A stretch of DNA of 64,000 bases. Source: Panacagrimonas sp046594215. GTDB taxonomy: Bacteria; Pseudomonadota; Gammaproteobacteria; Nevskiales; Nevskiaceae. Below are positions 1-8,121 of this stretch, piece by piece (position 1 is the first letter of the stretch; each line of letters begins with the position of its first letter). The DNA lies in assembly GCA_046594215.1 (NCBI GenBank), contig JBKJPX010000014.1, forward strand, positions 1 to 64,000, in the 5' to 3' direction. The position numbers and the translations under genes were made by a program. The notes beneath the pieces were generated by a model. The model saw nothing but the letters and a program-made list of their open reading frames with translations. It did not search any database and was not told the DNA's origin.

Positions 1-172
1 TCGCGGCGGCTGGAAGCACGCCGTGGCCGCGGGCGGCAGTTCCTACAACGAGCTGACGTCGAACGCCGCGAAGGACATGGACCTGCCCTCGGGCAATGCC
101 GTGCTCAACGGCATCGCGGTGCGGGTCGAGCGGGTCGCGGCGACGGCCGAGGCGACGCAGGAAGCCGCGTAA
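1..172 (+). CDS. 3' end of an unidentified protein (partial)
   Basis: Only the last 56 codons are present. Reading from base 2 gives an uninterrupted frame to a TAA stop at 170-172, with codon use as GC-rich as the neighbours. The visible part is Gly/Ala/Asn rich (AAGGSSYNELTS, then DLPSGNAVLNG) and ends in an Ala/Glu/Thr-rich tail. I do not recognise the family and no catalytic motif can be named from this fragment. The gene runs convergently with the FecR-SPOR gene that ends at 233. The real start lies before the window. Confidence 0.5.
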   Translation, partial: RGGWKHAVAAGGSSYNELTSNAAKDMDLPSGNAVLNGIAVRVERVAATAEATQEAA

Positions 173-232
173 TTTTGCGAGGCATCGTGAAACAGCCCGG
201 CCGGCGCCGAGGATTGCCCTCCGGACGCAGGC

Positions 233-1483
233 CTAACGGGAACGCAGCGGCCAGGCCATGCGGTAGCCGTAATCGCGAGCGAGTCGATCGACCATCAGCT
301 TGGCGTCCGACTCGCTCCGCAGCCCCGTAATGACGGCCCGGTAGGACGGCCGTCCCTGCACCTGCTCGTCACGCAATACGACCTCGAGTCCATCTTCCCG
401 CAGATGAGTGACCAGCCCTTCGCCTTCCGACCGATTCGAGAACGAGGCGATGTTGACGATCCAGTGCGGAATATCCTGCTCGTTGGGGATCGCGCTGACG
501 CCCGGGTCGGTGGCACGGTCGGAGGCCCCCGCATCCTGGGACCCGCTTGCCGCCGGAGGAACCGTGGCCGGCGCCGCCATGGCCGTGACCGTTCCCAATG
601 CAGTCGCCACGCTCGACTGCGGCTCCAGCCAGCCGACGGCAACGCCTGCGGGTGACCCGGGCATCTTCGGCGGGGTGACCGGCTTGATCGGGGTGACGGG
701 CGTCGTCGGCGCGACCGGCGCAGCCGCGCGGGGGGACGCAGGCTGGGCCTGCGGCTCGCGCTCGACGACTCTGGCGATCGAGCGCAACAGGATGGGACCG
801 GTGGTGCCCAGCCGGTCGAGCGCCACGCACTGCCCGTCGCGAAGCTGGCCCGCGGCGCCGCCCGAAGCGTCGAGCGAGGCAGTTCCGGCGAACGCGCAGG
901 CCCTTCCGACGTTGGCCGGTCCCATGAGGTGCTCGAAAAAGAAACGTCCGGGCCCGAGGTTGAAGCGCAAGTCCGACAGCTCCAGCGTCAGGAGTCCACG
1001 ATGGGGAACATCGCCCGCATCGATCCTCAATATCCCGGCCTCGAGACGCAGTTCCGACCGCGAAGAATCCACGCGACTGACCAGGAAACGCGTCTGCGGG
1101 CCTAGTTCGATGGTGGCGCCGTCGGCCGTCACGAGCGTGGCGGCAGCCCCGGCCTCGACCTCGATCTGGTCGGCTACCCGCAACGCCACGCCTCGCGCCA
1201 GATGCGACGACTGGGCGGCGCGTCGAAGCCACACCGTTCCGTTAACGCGCTGAACGCCGAGCGCCGCGGACATCCCCTGCCGGTCGGCGCCTCGCGGCGC
1301 AGAGCGGTCCGGGTGCAGAGCCGCTCCCCCACGGCCGTCAGACGACGTCGATGCGGCTACTTCGGACGACGGCCCGGGTGGTCGGGCGAGTACTGAAGAC
1401 GTCGCGACCACCAGGCCCAACGCGCAGGACAGCACCCGGAGCAATCCGCGATCGCCGGTCCCGCCGTTTCCTGGATGCACCAC
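233..1483 (-). CDS. Exported FecR-domain and SPOR-domain protein
   Basis: A 416-residue protein that probably acts in the envelope or periplasm. A hydrophobic stretch near residues 14-33 (LLRVLSCALGLVVA) looks like a signal sequence or anchor. Residues about 78-160 resemble a FecR domain (GTVWLRR, then GAAATLVTADGATIELG), a beta-rich fold found in regulators and surface proteins. A proline/alanine-rich linker follows. The last 78 residues form a SPOR domain (HWIVNIASF to the C-terminus), a fold known to bind denuded septal peptidoglycan. The start is GTG at 1481-1483, followed at once by a second GTG; no strong ribosome site is evident. The inference is a peptidoglycan-associated protein, perhaps at the division site. 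The FecR plus SPOR pairing is uncommon to my knowledge, and no partner gene is adjacent. Confidence 0.8.
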   Translation of the reverse strand: MVHPGNGGTGDRGLLRVLSCALGLVVATSSVLARPPGPSSEVAASTSSDGRGGAALHPDRSAPRGADRQGMSAALGVQRVNGTVWLRRAAQSSHLARGVALRVADQIEVEAGAAATLVTADGATIELGPQTRFLVSRVDSSRSELRLEAGILRIDAGDVPHRGLLTLELSDLRFNLGPGRFFFEHLMGPANVGRACAFAGTASLDASGGAAGQLRDGQCVALDRLGTTGPILLRSIARVVEREPQAQPASPRAAAPVAPTTPVTPIKPVTPPKMPGSPAGVAVGWLEPQSSVATALGTVTAMAAPATVPPAASGSQDAGASDRATDPGVSAIPNEQDIPHWIVNIASFSNRSEGEGLVTHLREDGLEVVLRDEQVQGRPSYRAVITGLRSESDAKLMVDRLARDYGYRMAWPLRSR

Positions 1484-1893
1484 CGCCCCCCGCTAGACGC
1501 GATCCCTCTGGACCCTGTCCGAATAGTGCATGACCCCCGACATGCACTTCCCGGCCCTGCGCAGCTAGACCCACCCGTCCGTCGGGCGTGGCCGGCCGCC
1601 ACGTCATTCTGCAATGGAATCCGGGTGGCCGTGGGCGGGTCTCAGACTGACGGCTCGGTCCCGCCCGCCTCGTCACTCTCGGAAGTCGTATCCCCGTGAG
1701 AGACCCCGGACATTGGCGGCATCGCCCGCTGCGCCTTTGCACGCGGAAGCAAGGGCTGGCGCGACGAGCGACCTGCGCTGGGCTCGGTGTGCGCCAAGCC
1801 CACCAAGGAGAATTTGAGGCTAGCTGGGCTAGTTCGACATTGCCAAATCACTGCGAACAGTCGCGACCATGCGCCTTCGCGCAACTTCCGTCG
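1484..1893. other. 410-bp intergenic region without a gene
   Basis: This space lies between the start of the FecR-SPOR gene and the end of the LysR gene, both on the minus strand. Frames through it are arginine/proline-rich antisense readings without recognisable domains. The only structured element I see is the inverted repeat at 1525-1548. Confidence 0.5.
1525..1548. promoter_or_regulatory. Inverted repeat upstream of the FecR-SPOR gene
   Basis: AGTGCATG and CATGCACT form perfect 8-bp arms around an 8-base spacer (ACCCCCGA). The repeat lies 42 bp upstream of the GTG start at 1483, where an operator or a 5'-UTR hairpin could sit. No T-run follows it, so it is not a typical terminator. The regulatory role is inference. 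Confidence 0.35.
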
Positions 1894-2928
1894 CTAGTTT
1901 TCCGAAAGGCGTTCAGGCCCTGACATTCCGCGATCTGCAGATTTGGGGCGCGTCGGCGCAGACGCTTCCTCGGAAGTTGGTAATGGGTCACTCATCAAAT
2001 TACTGAGGAGAGCTCTCAGCCACGTCAGGTCCTGATGATCGGAACGGTTCCTGTGCCAGATCATCGCGATCGCCATAGGCGGAATGCAGTAGGGAATCTC
2101 GAAGATCTCGATTTCAAACCAGGACTGGTGATGCTCGGCGAGGCGTCTTGGCACCACTCCAATTAGATCCGTGCCTTGGACGATCTCCGGAATTAGCGTG
2201 AAATAAGGAATGAGGTATTTGGTCTTCTGTGTCAGCCCCTGCTGCGCCAGCGCCTCCTGCTCGATGGTCGGTGTGCCATCCGTTCGGCAATACATTACGT
2301 GCGAGCGGGAAAGGTACTCCTCAAGTCCGATCCTGCCGGATCGTTTGCCGACCTGCCGGGACCGGATGCCCACCAGATGATCCTGCATCAGCGGCTCGAA
2401 GCAGAACTCCGGGTCCAGATGGTCGATGCCGCATGCCTGCAGGTTGGCTTGCCGGGTGGGGCAGATGATGAGATCGAGTGATCCGAAGCGAAGTTCTTTC
2501 CCAGACGTTCCGGGCGTGGGCAACATCGACACACTCACGGCGGGCGCGACGCGCGACAGTTCTCTCGATAATTTGTTGGTCACCATCGCGGCGATATAGT
2601 CCGCCGTTGCGATTCGAAATCGACTCTCGGACTTGCCCGGATCGAACGAATTCCCGCTGACCATCTGATCCATGAGCCGCACGATCTGCGCAACCTCTGC
2701 GGTCAGCCGATGGGCTTTCTCGGTCAACACCATCGTCCGGCCGTTGCGGATGAGAAGTTCGTCCTTGAACAGAACACGCAACTGCCGGAGCGATCCGCTG
2801 ACCGCGGACTGCGTCAGATGCAGGCGTCGCGCGGTCTCCGATACGCTTGTGCAGTGCAAAAGCTCGTAGAGGATCGGGACCAGGTTCAGATTCAGCGAGC
2901 GGAGCGTCTGCAATGCATCTGCTGTCAT
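1894..2928 (-). CDS. LysR-family regulator, NahR/NodD-like
   Basis: A 344-residue LysR-type regulator. Residues about 9-68 form the winged helix-turn-helix (SVSETARRLHLTQSAVSG, then LRQLRVLF). The rest is a two-lobed effector domain. The N-terminal pattern LNLNLVPILYELL and the C-terminal pattern IWHRNRSDHQDLTWLR are close to NahR and NodD, so this is the NodD/NahR branch rather than the CbbR branch. NahR-type proteins activate aromatic degradation operons in response to a pathway intermediate such as salicylate. The gene lies just downstream of the ring-hydroxylating dioxygenase operon and on the same strand, with a 218-bp gap. It is the obvious candidate regulator of that operon, though this is inference. 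The ATG at 2926-2928 fits the family N-terminus. Confidence 0.88.
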   Translation of the reverse strand: MTADALQTLRSLNLNLVPILYELLHCTSVSETARRLHLTQSAVSGSLRQLRVLFKDELLIRNGRTMVLTEKAHRLTAEVAQIVRLMDQMVSGNSFDPGKSESRFRIATADYIAAMVTNKLSRELSRVAPAVSVSMLPTPGTSGKELRFGSLDLIICPTRQANLQACGIDHLDPEFCFEPLMQDHLVGIRSRQVGKRSGRIGLEEYLSRSHVMYCRTDGTPTIEQEALAQQGLTQKTKYLIPYFTLIPEIVQGTDLIGVVPRRLAEHHQSWFEIEIFEIPYCIPPMAIAMIWHRNRSDHQDLTWLRALLSNLMSDPLPTSEEASAPTRPKSADRGMSGPERLSEN

Positions 2929-3146
2929 CGGTCACACCGTTCTGGAGGTCACTGCCTGCTCGTGCGCAACCTTATCCTAGTCCCTTGATCGCTCGGGCAT
3001 GGCGCCAAGCCGGGGGCGTGCGGCTTGGATTCGAGTTGGGGTTGGCAGTTTCACATCGCGAACACTGCATGTCATCGATCCACGCATGCGGGTCGATTGG
3101 CCGACGGTGGCGAATCGCGACCCACCCAACCGGCAGTCCCTCCACA

Positions 3147-3470
3147 TCATTCGACGTCGATATACAGATCCGCATCGACCACGGTGACCTGATAGGTTCT
3201 AATCGGAATCTTGCCAGGGAACTGCAGCGCCGCTCCCGTCCGCACGTTGAAGCACGCGCCATGCAGAGGGCACTCGACCACGTCTCCTTCGAAGTGGCCT
3301 TCCGTGAGGATGGCAACGTTGTGGGTGCACAGGTTGCTGGTGCAATAGACCTCGCCCTCGACGTTGAAGGCAGCCAGTGGCGGCAGACCGGCGATGTCGA
3401 GCCGCAGCATCTGCCCGGGCTCCAGCTCTTCTTTTCCGCACAACCGGACACGCTTGCTCATCGGGGCCAT
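3147..3470 (-). CDS. Rieske-type ferredoxin of the ring-hydroxylating dioxygenase
   Basis: A 107-residue [2Fe-2S] Rieske ferredoxin that carries electrons from a reductase to the terminal dioxygenase. Cluster ligands are visible as CTH at residues 48-50 and CPLH at 67-70, with the usual spacing. Length and order match BphF, NahAb and CarAc type ferredoxins. It is the last structural gene of the minus-strand aromatic operon, 64 bp after the dihydrodiol dehydrogenase. Two in-frame starts are possible, at 3470 and at 3461, and neither ribosome site settles it. No ferredoxin reductase gene follows; the next gene is the LysR regulator. Electrons must therefore come from a reductase encoded elsewhere. 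Confidence 0.92.
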   Translation of the reverse strand: MAPMSKRVRLCGKEELEPGQMLRLDIAGLPPLAAFNVEGEVYCTSNLCTHNVAILTEGHFEGDVVECPLHGACFNVRTGAALQFPGKIPIRTYQVTVVDADLYIDVE

Positions 3471-3534
3471 TCCGGGACTGATGAAAGCCTACTCGAAGAT
3501 TTCCGTCTGGCGGCCGCCCCGGAAGACGACCGCG

Positions 3535-4350
3535 TCAGAGCCCTTCACCTCCACGGATACTGACGATTCCGCGCACGCCGAGGCCGCCATCCGTGTGGAT
3601 GATGGCGCCCGTAATCGGTCCTGCGTCTGCAGCAGACGCGAGCAGCACGTAGGGCCCACAGTAGTCTTCGGGTTTCGGGGCGATCTGCAGCGGCGTGATG
3701 TCCCGCAGCATCTGGTCGAGGCCATCGATGTCCGCGAGCGATTGCCCTGCCGTGCCGGTCGACTGCAGTCCACTCAAGTTGGTTTTCATGCCGCCAGGCG
3801 CGACCCCATTGACGCGCACCTTCGGCGCCAGTTCGTGAGCGAGTTGCTTCACCAGGCCAACCAGTGCGTGCTTGGACGCGGTGTAGATAGGACCGCCGCC
3901 ACCGGGATAGAAGCCCGCGTTGGAGATGGTGAAGATGATGCTGCCGCGACTTTTCACGAGATCCGCGAGCGCAGCCCGGGCCCCGAGCAGCCCGCCCTTG
4001 ACGTTGACAGCGAACAGTTCATCGAATGCGGCACCCAGTCGCTCGCCCTCGTACTGAGACAGGGGCTGGAAGAAATCGAAAATGCCCGCGTTGGCGATGA
4101 AGGTATCCAGGCGGCCGAAGCGCGCGACCGTTTGCTCAACCGCTCGAACGTTGTCCGCGTAGACGGCGACATTTCCCACGATCACCTCCACCGCCCGGTC
4201 GAAGTCGGCGCGCAAGGTCTCGGCGCGCGCAGCGCTGGATTCGAGAACCGCAACGCACGCGCCTTCGCCAAGGAATCGCTGGACGAGAGCACGTCCCAGG
4301 CCAGAACCGCCACCGGTCACCAACACCACGGAATCCTTCAATCCGTTCAT
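3535..4350 (-). CDS. cis-dihydrodiol dehydrogenase (BphB/NahB-type SDR)
   Basis: A 271-residue short-chain dehydrogenase that should oxidise the cis-dihydrodiol made by the dioxygenase to the catechol-type diol, reducing NAD+. The cofactor motif TGGGSGLG lies at residues 12-19. The catalytic set is S143, Y156 and K160 (TISNAGFYPGGGGPIYTASK), almost the same numbering as BphB. The ending DGGLGVRG is also BphB-like. The frame stays open for 60 more codons upstream, but those overlap the dioxygenase beta subunit gene and are not SDR-like. The ATG at 4348-4350 gives the family N-terminus and starts 13 bp after the beta subunit stop. It sits between the dioxygenase and ferredoxin genes of one operon. 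Confidence 0.93.
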   Translation of the reverse strand: MNGLKDSVVLVTGGGSGLGRALVQRFLGEGACVAVLESSAARAETLRADFDRAVEVIVGNVAVYADNVRAVEQTVARFGRLDTFIANAGIFDFFQPLSQYEGERLGAAFDELFAVNVKGGLLGARAALADLVKSRGSIIFTISNAGFYPGGGGPIYTASKHALVGLVKQLAHELAPKVRVNGVAPGGMKTNLSGLQSTGTAGQSLADIDGLDQMLRDITPLQIAPKPEDYCGPYVLLASAADAGPITGAIIHTDGGLGVRGIVSIRGGEGL

Positions 4351-4363
4351 CGTCCGATCCCCG

Positions 4364-4960
4364 TCAGAGGAACAACAGCAGGTTGCGACCCGCGATGGAG
4401 CGCTCATCGAAATCGATACGGCGCTGCACGAGGCGCAAGCTGCCCGCCGGGCAGCGGCGCACGAGATCCTCGCGGCAGCAGGTGAACTGATCCACTTCGT
4501 AGGCGCGGCGGCTGCGCTGCGCGAGCACATTGGAGCGCACCACGAATTCGTCCTTCGTCCCCTGCAGGAAGACCTCGATGTTCGTGACCAGACGTCTGTA
4601 GCGTTCGGGCGGATCGGTGCGCCACTGCATGCCGGAGTTGAACTGGTCGACGCGCGCCTTCAGGAACGTGAAGTCATCGTTGAAGAGAAACATCTCGGCG
4701 GGCGCGTTGTACCGACGCTCTTTCCGATGGCGCAGTTCTCGGCTGATCACGACGTAGCGGATGGTGGGATCGACCACCTGTTCCAACCATTCGGAGTACT
4801 GCTCGGTATCGAGCAACCGCGCCTCGCGGTGCAACAAGCGCTGGACTTCGCGGCACGTCGAGTCGTCCGCACAGAGGTCGAGCTTGCCGAAATCGAAGGG
4901 CGCAGGGACATCGCGTGACGTGGACGCGGGAGAGGCCGCTGCGGCGAGATCGTTGCCCAT
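4364..4960 (-). CDS. Aromatic ring-hydroxylating dioxygenase, beta subunit
   Basis: A 198-residue small subunit of a Rieske non-heme iron dioxygenase, with a SnoaL-like cone fold that holds the alpha3beta3 hexamer together. Family features include the N-terminal helix with EVQRLLHREARLLD, then YSEWLEQVVDPTIRY, and the C-terminal LVQRRIDFDE. The length agrees with NahAd and BphA2. It has no catalytic residues of its own and mainly structures the alpha subunit. It starts 12 bp after the alpha subunit stop and ends 13 bp before the dihydrodiol dehydrogenase, so the three genes are surely cotranscribed. Confidence 0.93.
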   Translation of the reverse strand: MGNDLAAAASPASTSRDVPAPFDFGKLDLCADDSTCREVQRLLHREARLLDTEQYSEWLEQVVDPTIRYVVISRELRHRKERRYNAPAEMFLFNDDFTFLKARVDQFNSGMQWRTDPPERYRRLVTNIEVFLQGTKDEFVVRSNVLAQRSRRAYEVDQFTCCREDLVRRCPAGSLRLVQRRIDFDERSIAGRNLLLFL

Positions 4961-4972
4961 ATTGCTTGCTCC

Positions 4973-6331
4973 TCAGACCGCGGATGGTTCTGTGACCAGC
5001 TCGTTGCCGGCGTCAATCAATTCCCGCTTCCACGAGTCGTCGCCCTTCTTCATCTCCGCCCAGGTCGCAGCATTCATCGTCTCCTGATAGAAGCGGAAGT
5101 AGCCGCGGTACGAGGTCTCGCCGATGGCCGATTCTCCGACCACGCCCGGGAGTTCCGGATCTTCGCGGTCACCGCCGATTCCCATCTGGGCATTCAGGGA
5201 TCCTTGCCGGGTCATGTACCCACGCGAAAGCTGGGACTCGGACTCCATGTTGTCGTTGTCGTCGGCTTCCCAATACCCCGCGACCCCGAACGTGCGGTGC
5301 ATCGAGTCCGCGATCCGCTGCTTGAGACCCTGCGGCATGTCCTTCTCGACGATGGCCCAGGTGAAGCATTCCGTGCGGTTTGGACCATGCGGCTGCCAGA
5401 CCTTGAACAGGTTGGAGCCCCAAAGGTAGGTATTGTTCGGAAACACCGATCCGTTGATATGCGAGCCGTAGTAACGCGTCCTCAACGCCCCGTAAGCCTT
5501 TTCGATCGCGGGCCGCTTCTTCGCCTGCCAGGCCAGGATCTCCTTGGCCAGCGGCATGTCGTGCGCGCCCGGATTGGTGTCGTAGAGAATGCCCAGGCCA
5601 TGGCCGTAGCGCGTGGTCACCTGCAGGCCGGCACCTTCGGGAGGCAAGCCCGCGTTGCCGGACATCGGTGCCAACAGGCCCCCACCCGCCTTCAGGGCTG
5701 CCGCGTGGGTCCACCCGACATGGTAGGCGTCGCCAACGAAATTCTCGCTCGGCGCTTTCCAGTTGCAATGGACCATCGAGCGGCTCGGCGGGCCGAGGAG
5801 CTCGACGCCGCCGTTGGCCTCCATCCAGATATCCAGGTACCAGCGGGAGTCGCCCAGATAGTCCGCGAGGCTAGGCGCAGAGGCGTCGAAGCAACCGTAG
5901 ACGAAGCCGTGATACGAGGACACGCGCGCGACCTCGCGCAGCCCATGCGTCGACTTGTCGAGCCGGCCCTTGTACAGCTCCTTCTCGAAAGGAACGGAGA
6001 TCAGCGCACCATCGGCCCCGTATGACCAGCCGTGGTAGTTGCATACGAAGCTGCGGGCGTTGCCAGCCTCCACGGGGCAGATCCTGGCGCCGCGGTGCCG
6101 GCACGCGTTCAAGAACGCCTTGATGCTCTTGTCCTTCTGACGCACCACGATGACTTCGTCCTGCCCCATGCGCGCGGTGACGAAGTCTCCCGCATTGGGA
6201 ATGGCGGTCTCGTGGGCGAGGAACAGCCAGCAGCGGGCAAAGATTCGCTCCATCTCCGACTCGAAAACGTCGCGGTCGTGATAGATCCGCGCGCTCTGCA
6301 GGCCACGTTGAACGTCGATCAGCGGCTTCAT
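4973..6331 (-). CDS. Naphthalene-type ring-hydroxylating dioxygenase, alpha subunit
   Basis: A 452-residue catalytic subunit that adds O2 to an aromatic ring to give a cis-dihydrodiol. The Rieske ligands are C77, H79, C97 and H100 (CRHRG and CNYHGW). The mononuclear iron site is H204, H209 and D358, with D201 as the likely bridge between subunits (GDAYHVGWTH, then WEADDNDNME). Comparison with NahAc from memory shows long shared stretches, including ENFVGDAYHVGWTH and PGVVG.SAIGETSYRG, so it belongs to the naphthalene/phenanthrene group and not to the benzoate or phthalate groups. The exact substrate cannot be read from sequence. It starts 2 bp after the isomerase stop and is followed by the beta subunit. 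The cognate reductase is missing here. Confidence 0.95.
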   Translation of the reverse strand: MKPLIDVQRGLQSARIYHDRDVFESEMERIFARCWLFLAHETAIPNAGDFVTARMGQDEVIVVRQKDKSIKAFLNACRHRGARICPVEAGNARSFVCNYHGWSYGADGALISVPFEKELYKGRLDKSTHGLREVARVSSYHGFVYGCFDASAPSLADYLGDSRWYLDIWMEANGGVELLGPPSRSMVHCNWKAPSENFVGDAYHVGWTHAAALKAGGGLLAPMSGNAGLPPEGAGLQVTTRYGHGLGILYDTNPGAHDMPLAKEILAWQAKKRPAIEKAYGALRTRYYGSHINGSVFPNNTYLWGSNLFKVWQPHGPNRTECFTWAIVEKDMPQGLKQRIADSMHRTFGVAGYWEADDNDNMESESQLSRGYMTRQGSLNAQMGIGGDREDPELPGVVGESAIGETSYRGYFRFYQETMNAATWAEMKKGDDSWKRELIDAGNELVTEPSAV

Positions 6332-6333
6332 CG

Positions 6334-6954
6334 TTATCCTCCATCGCTCTTGGTTGCCGCCAGGTGTTCCTCGAGGAACCCCAGCCGGTCATTGCCCCAC
6401 CACATCTGTTCGCCGACCATCATCGTAGGCGCACCGAAGACTCCTCGAGCATGGGCGTCGCGGTTATCAAGCAAGTAACGTTCGTGCGCCTCCGATGACT
6501 CGGTGAAGCGAAGGAACTCCGCAGGATTCCAGCCCATCGACCGCGCGACGCCCGAGATGAGGATCTCGTCACCCATGTCGCCGCCCTGGCCCCAGGTGGG
6601 CAGCCACGCGGCGCGAACGTAGTCCTCTGTGCGTCCGTGATCCGCAGCGAAGTACAGGCCGCGATTCAGCCGCTCCGATTTGAGCGTCTTGGGAAATACC
6701 AGCGGAACGTCGTACCGGCGCGCCCAACGCTGCATATCGGCGACCAGATATCGCAGCTTCACTGGAATGCTGATGTTCGGCGGCGCGGTGTTGCCCGCGG
6801 CCAGCTTGGCCGCCGGCAGGTCGATTGCGTGGTAGGCGATCTGGAACGCGTACCGGGCCGCCAGAGCCGGCAGCTGCGTGTGCGCGAGGTAGGCGAACGG
6901 ACTCATGAAGTCGAAATAGAAGTCGATGACACGAGGGGAGTCCACGCGTTCCAT
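6334..6954 (-). CDS. 2-hydroxychromene-2-carboxylate isomerase (NahD type)
   Basis: A 206-residue DsbA/GST-kappa-fold isomerase. In naphthalene breakdown NahD uses glutathione to open 2-hydroxychromene-2-carboxylate to trans-o-hydroxybenzylidenepyruvate. The motif VIDFYFDFMSPFAYLA places the expected active serine at S18. The C-terminal part has the family cis-proline region FGAPTMM and EQMWWGNDRL. The frame extends 37 codons further upstream into the dioxygenase gene, but the ATG at 6952-6954 gives the true family N-terminus and lies 2 bp after the stop of the extradiol dioxygenase large subunit. It ends 2 bp before the dioxygenase alpha start. Its presence argues for a fused-ring substrate. 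Confidence 0.92.
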   Translation of the reverse strand: MERVDSPRVIDFYFDFMSPFAYLAHTQLPALAARYAFQIAYHAIDLPAAKLAAGNTAPPNISIPVKLRYLVADMQRWARRYDVPLVFPKTLKSERLNRGLYFAADHGRTEDYVRAAWLPTWGQGGDMGDEILISGVARSMGWNPAEFLRFTESSEAHERYLLDNRDAHARGVFGAPTMMVGEQMWWGNDRLGFLEEHLAATKSDGG

Positions 6955-6956
6955 CG

Positions 6957-7787
6957 TCAGTGCACGCGCTTGAGTTCCATGAACCCGAGCCCGCTGACCC
7001 ACTCCGGAACCGCCTCGTAGGCAATCGTCTCGCCTCGGACGTTGCGCATCGCCCCCATCGCGCACAGAAAGTTCTTGATCTCGAGGCCTCCGTTTCCACC
7101 GTCGCGGAGAATGTCTTCGTCGCTCAGGGCAAGGAGCGCATCGACGTCACCGCTCTCCACGAGACCCATCACCATCCGGTCCCAGGCCTCGTTGATTCTT
7201 CCCATCTGTGGCATCCCCGGCCAATGGCTGATACCGCCCGTGCCATAGATCGCGACGCGTTCGCTTTGCTTCCAGCTCGATACGGCGTCGCCGATGAGAC
7301 GGCCGATGTCGTAGGCGCGGCGACTGGGGATGACCGGGTCCATGCCGGAGTTGATATAGACCGGAATTGTGCGGACGCCCTCGACAGGCCGGACGGCGTA
7401 GTGCACGGGAATCATGATGGAGTGGTCGGCCAAGAGTGTCTTCGACACGCACCAGTCCACGCCGCCGTTGAGTCCAGCGTCGAGGATGTGCCGCGCCAGC
7501 GCCTCATTGTTCGCCACCTGGGCCCTCGGCATGCCAAGCCAGGCCTCCTTCGGGCCGACGATGTCGCCCACTCCGATCATCGCAGTGGGCATGCAGGATG
7601 GCCCGTTGACGGTCGCGTGGTCGTCGCCAATCACAATGACGGTATCGACGTTGGCGGCGCGAATTCGTTTGGCAATCTCCTCGAATGCTCCGAGGCAGGC
7701 TTCCCGTTTCGGCGAGGGTGCGGCCATCGTGATCGCGCAGATCAACGGATCGTGCGGCATCAGGAAACCACAGACGAGCTCTGCCAT
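6957..7787 (-). CDS. Class III extradiol dioxygenase, catalytic (LigB/CarBb-like) subunit
   Basis: A 276-residue member of the LigB superfamily, which cleaves catechol-type rings next to the two hydroxyls using Fe(II) and O2. By analogy with LigB, H12 (PHDP), H57 (DDHAT) and E236 would bind iron and H188 (SHWPG) would be the catalytic base. In a nah-like pathway the position is normally filled by NahC, an unrelated class I vicinal-oxygen-chelate enzyme. Here the job is taken by the LigAB/CarBaBb type. The expected substrate is 1,2-dihydroxynaphthalene or a larger analogue, since nahD and nahE type genes flank it. It follows the small subunit by 25 bp and precedes the isomerase by 2 bp. Confidence 0.9.
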   Translation of the reverse strand: MAELVCGFLMPHDPLICAITMAAPSPKREACLGAFEEIAKRIRAANVDTVIVIGDDHATVNGPSCMPTAMIGVGDIVGPKEAWLGMPRAQVANNEALARHILDAGLNGGVDWCVSKTLLADHSIMIPVHYAVRPVEGVRTIPVYINSGMDPVIPSRRAYDIGRLIGDAVSSWKQSERVAIYGTGGISHWPGMPQMGRINEAWDRMVMGLVESGDVDALLALSDEDILRDGGNGGLEIKNFLCAMGAMRNVRGETIAYEAVPEWVSGLGFMELKRVH

Positions 7788-7812
7788 GACTACTCCTTGA
7801 TCGTAGGTGGTT

Positions 7813-8085
7813 CTAAGGGTTTGTGAGTGATGGCGTGTTCATCCGCCGCATGTATTCGCCCACCTGGCCGAATCCGCTCAAGGCGATCCAGCTGGTGAAC
7901 AGAAGCATCTGGTCCGCGCCCCGATCCGCCATCGCGCGAACATTGAGCGTCTTCACCAGCAGGTGTTCCTCGGGCGTCAGCAGGTAATCCTTCAGAACCA
8001 GGTCCGGATCGTTGTGAAAGCGTTCGGCGCGCGCCGGATCGTGGTGCATGTCCCACAAGGCGCTTTCCATCGCGTTTGTGCTCAT
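7813..8085 (-). CDS. Class III extradiol dioxygenase, small (LigA/CarBa-like) subunit
   Basis: A 90-residue all-helical protein with the features of LigA-like subunits: an N-terminal region ALWDMHHDPARAERF, then PDLVLKDYLLTPEE and a final helix. The length agrees with CarBa, the small subunit of 2'-aminobiphenyl-2,3-diol 1,2-dioxygenase. Such subunits lack metal ligands and cover the active site of the large subunit. It is placed directly before the catalytic subunit, as in ligAB and carBaBb, and 36 bp after the hydratase-aldolase gene. The ATG at 8083-8085 is preceded by a weak AGGAGC-like site. Confidence 0.87.
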   Translation of the reverse strand: MSTNAMESALWDMHHDPARAERFHNDPDLVLKDYLLTPEEHLLVKTLNVRAMADRGADQMLLFTSWIALSGFGQVGEYMRRMNTPSLTNP

Positions 8086-8121
8086 CAGGTTCGCGCTCCT
8101 TGAAGATCGGATGGGTCGAGG

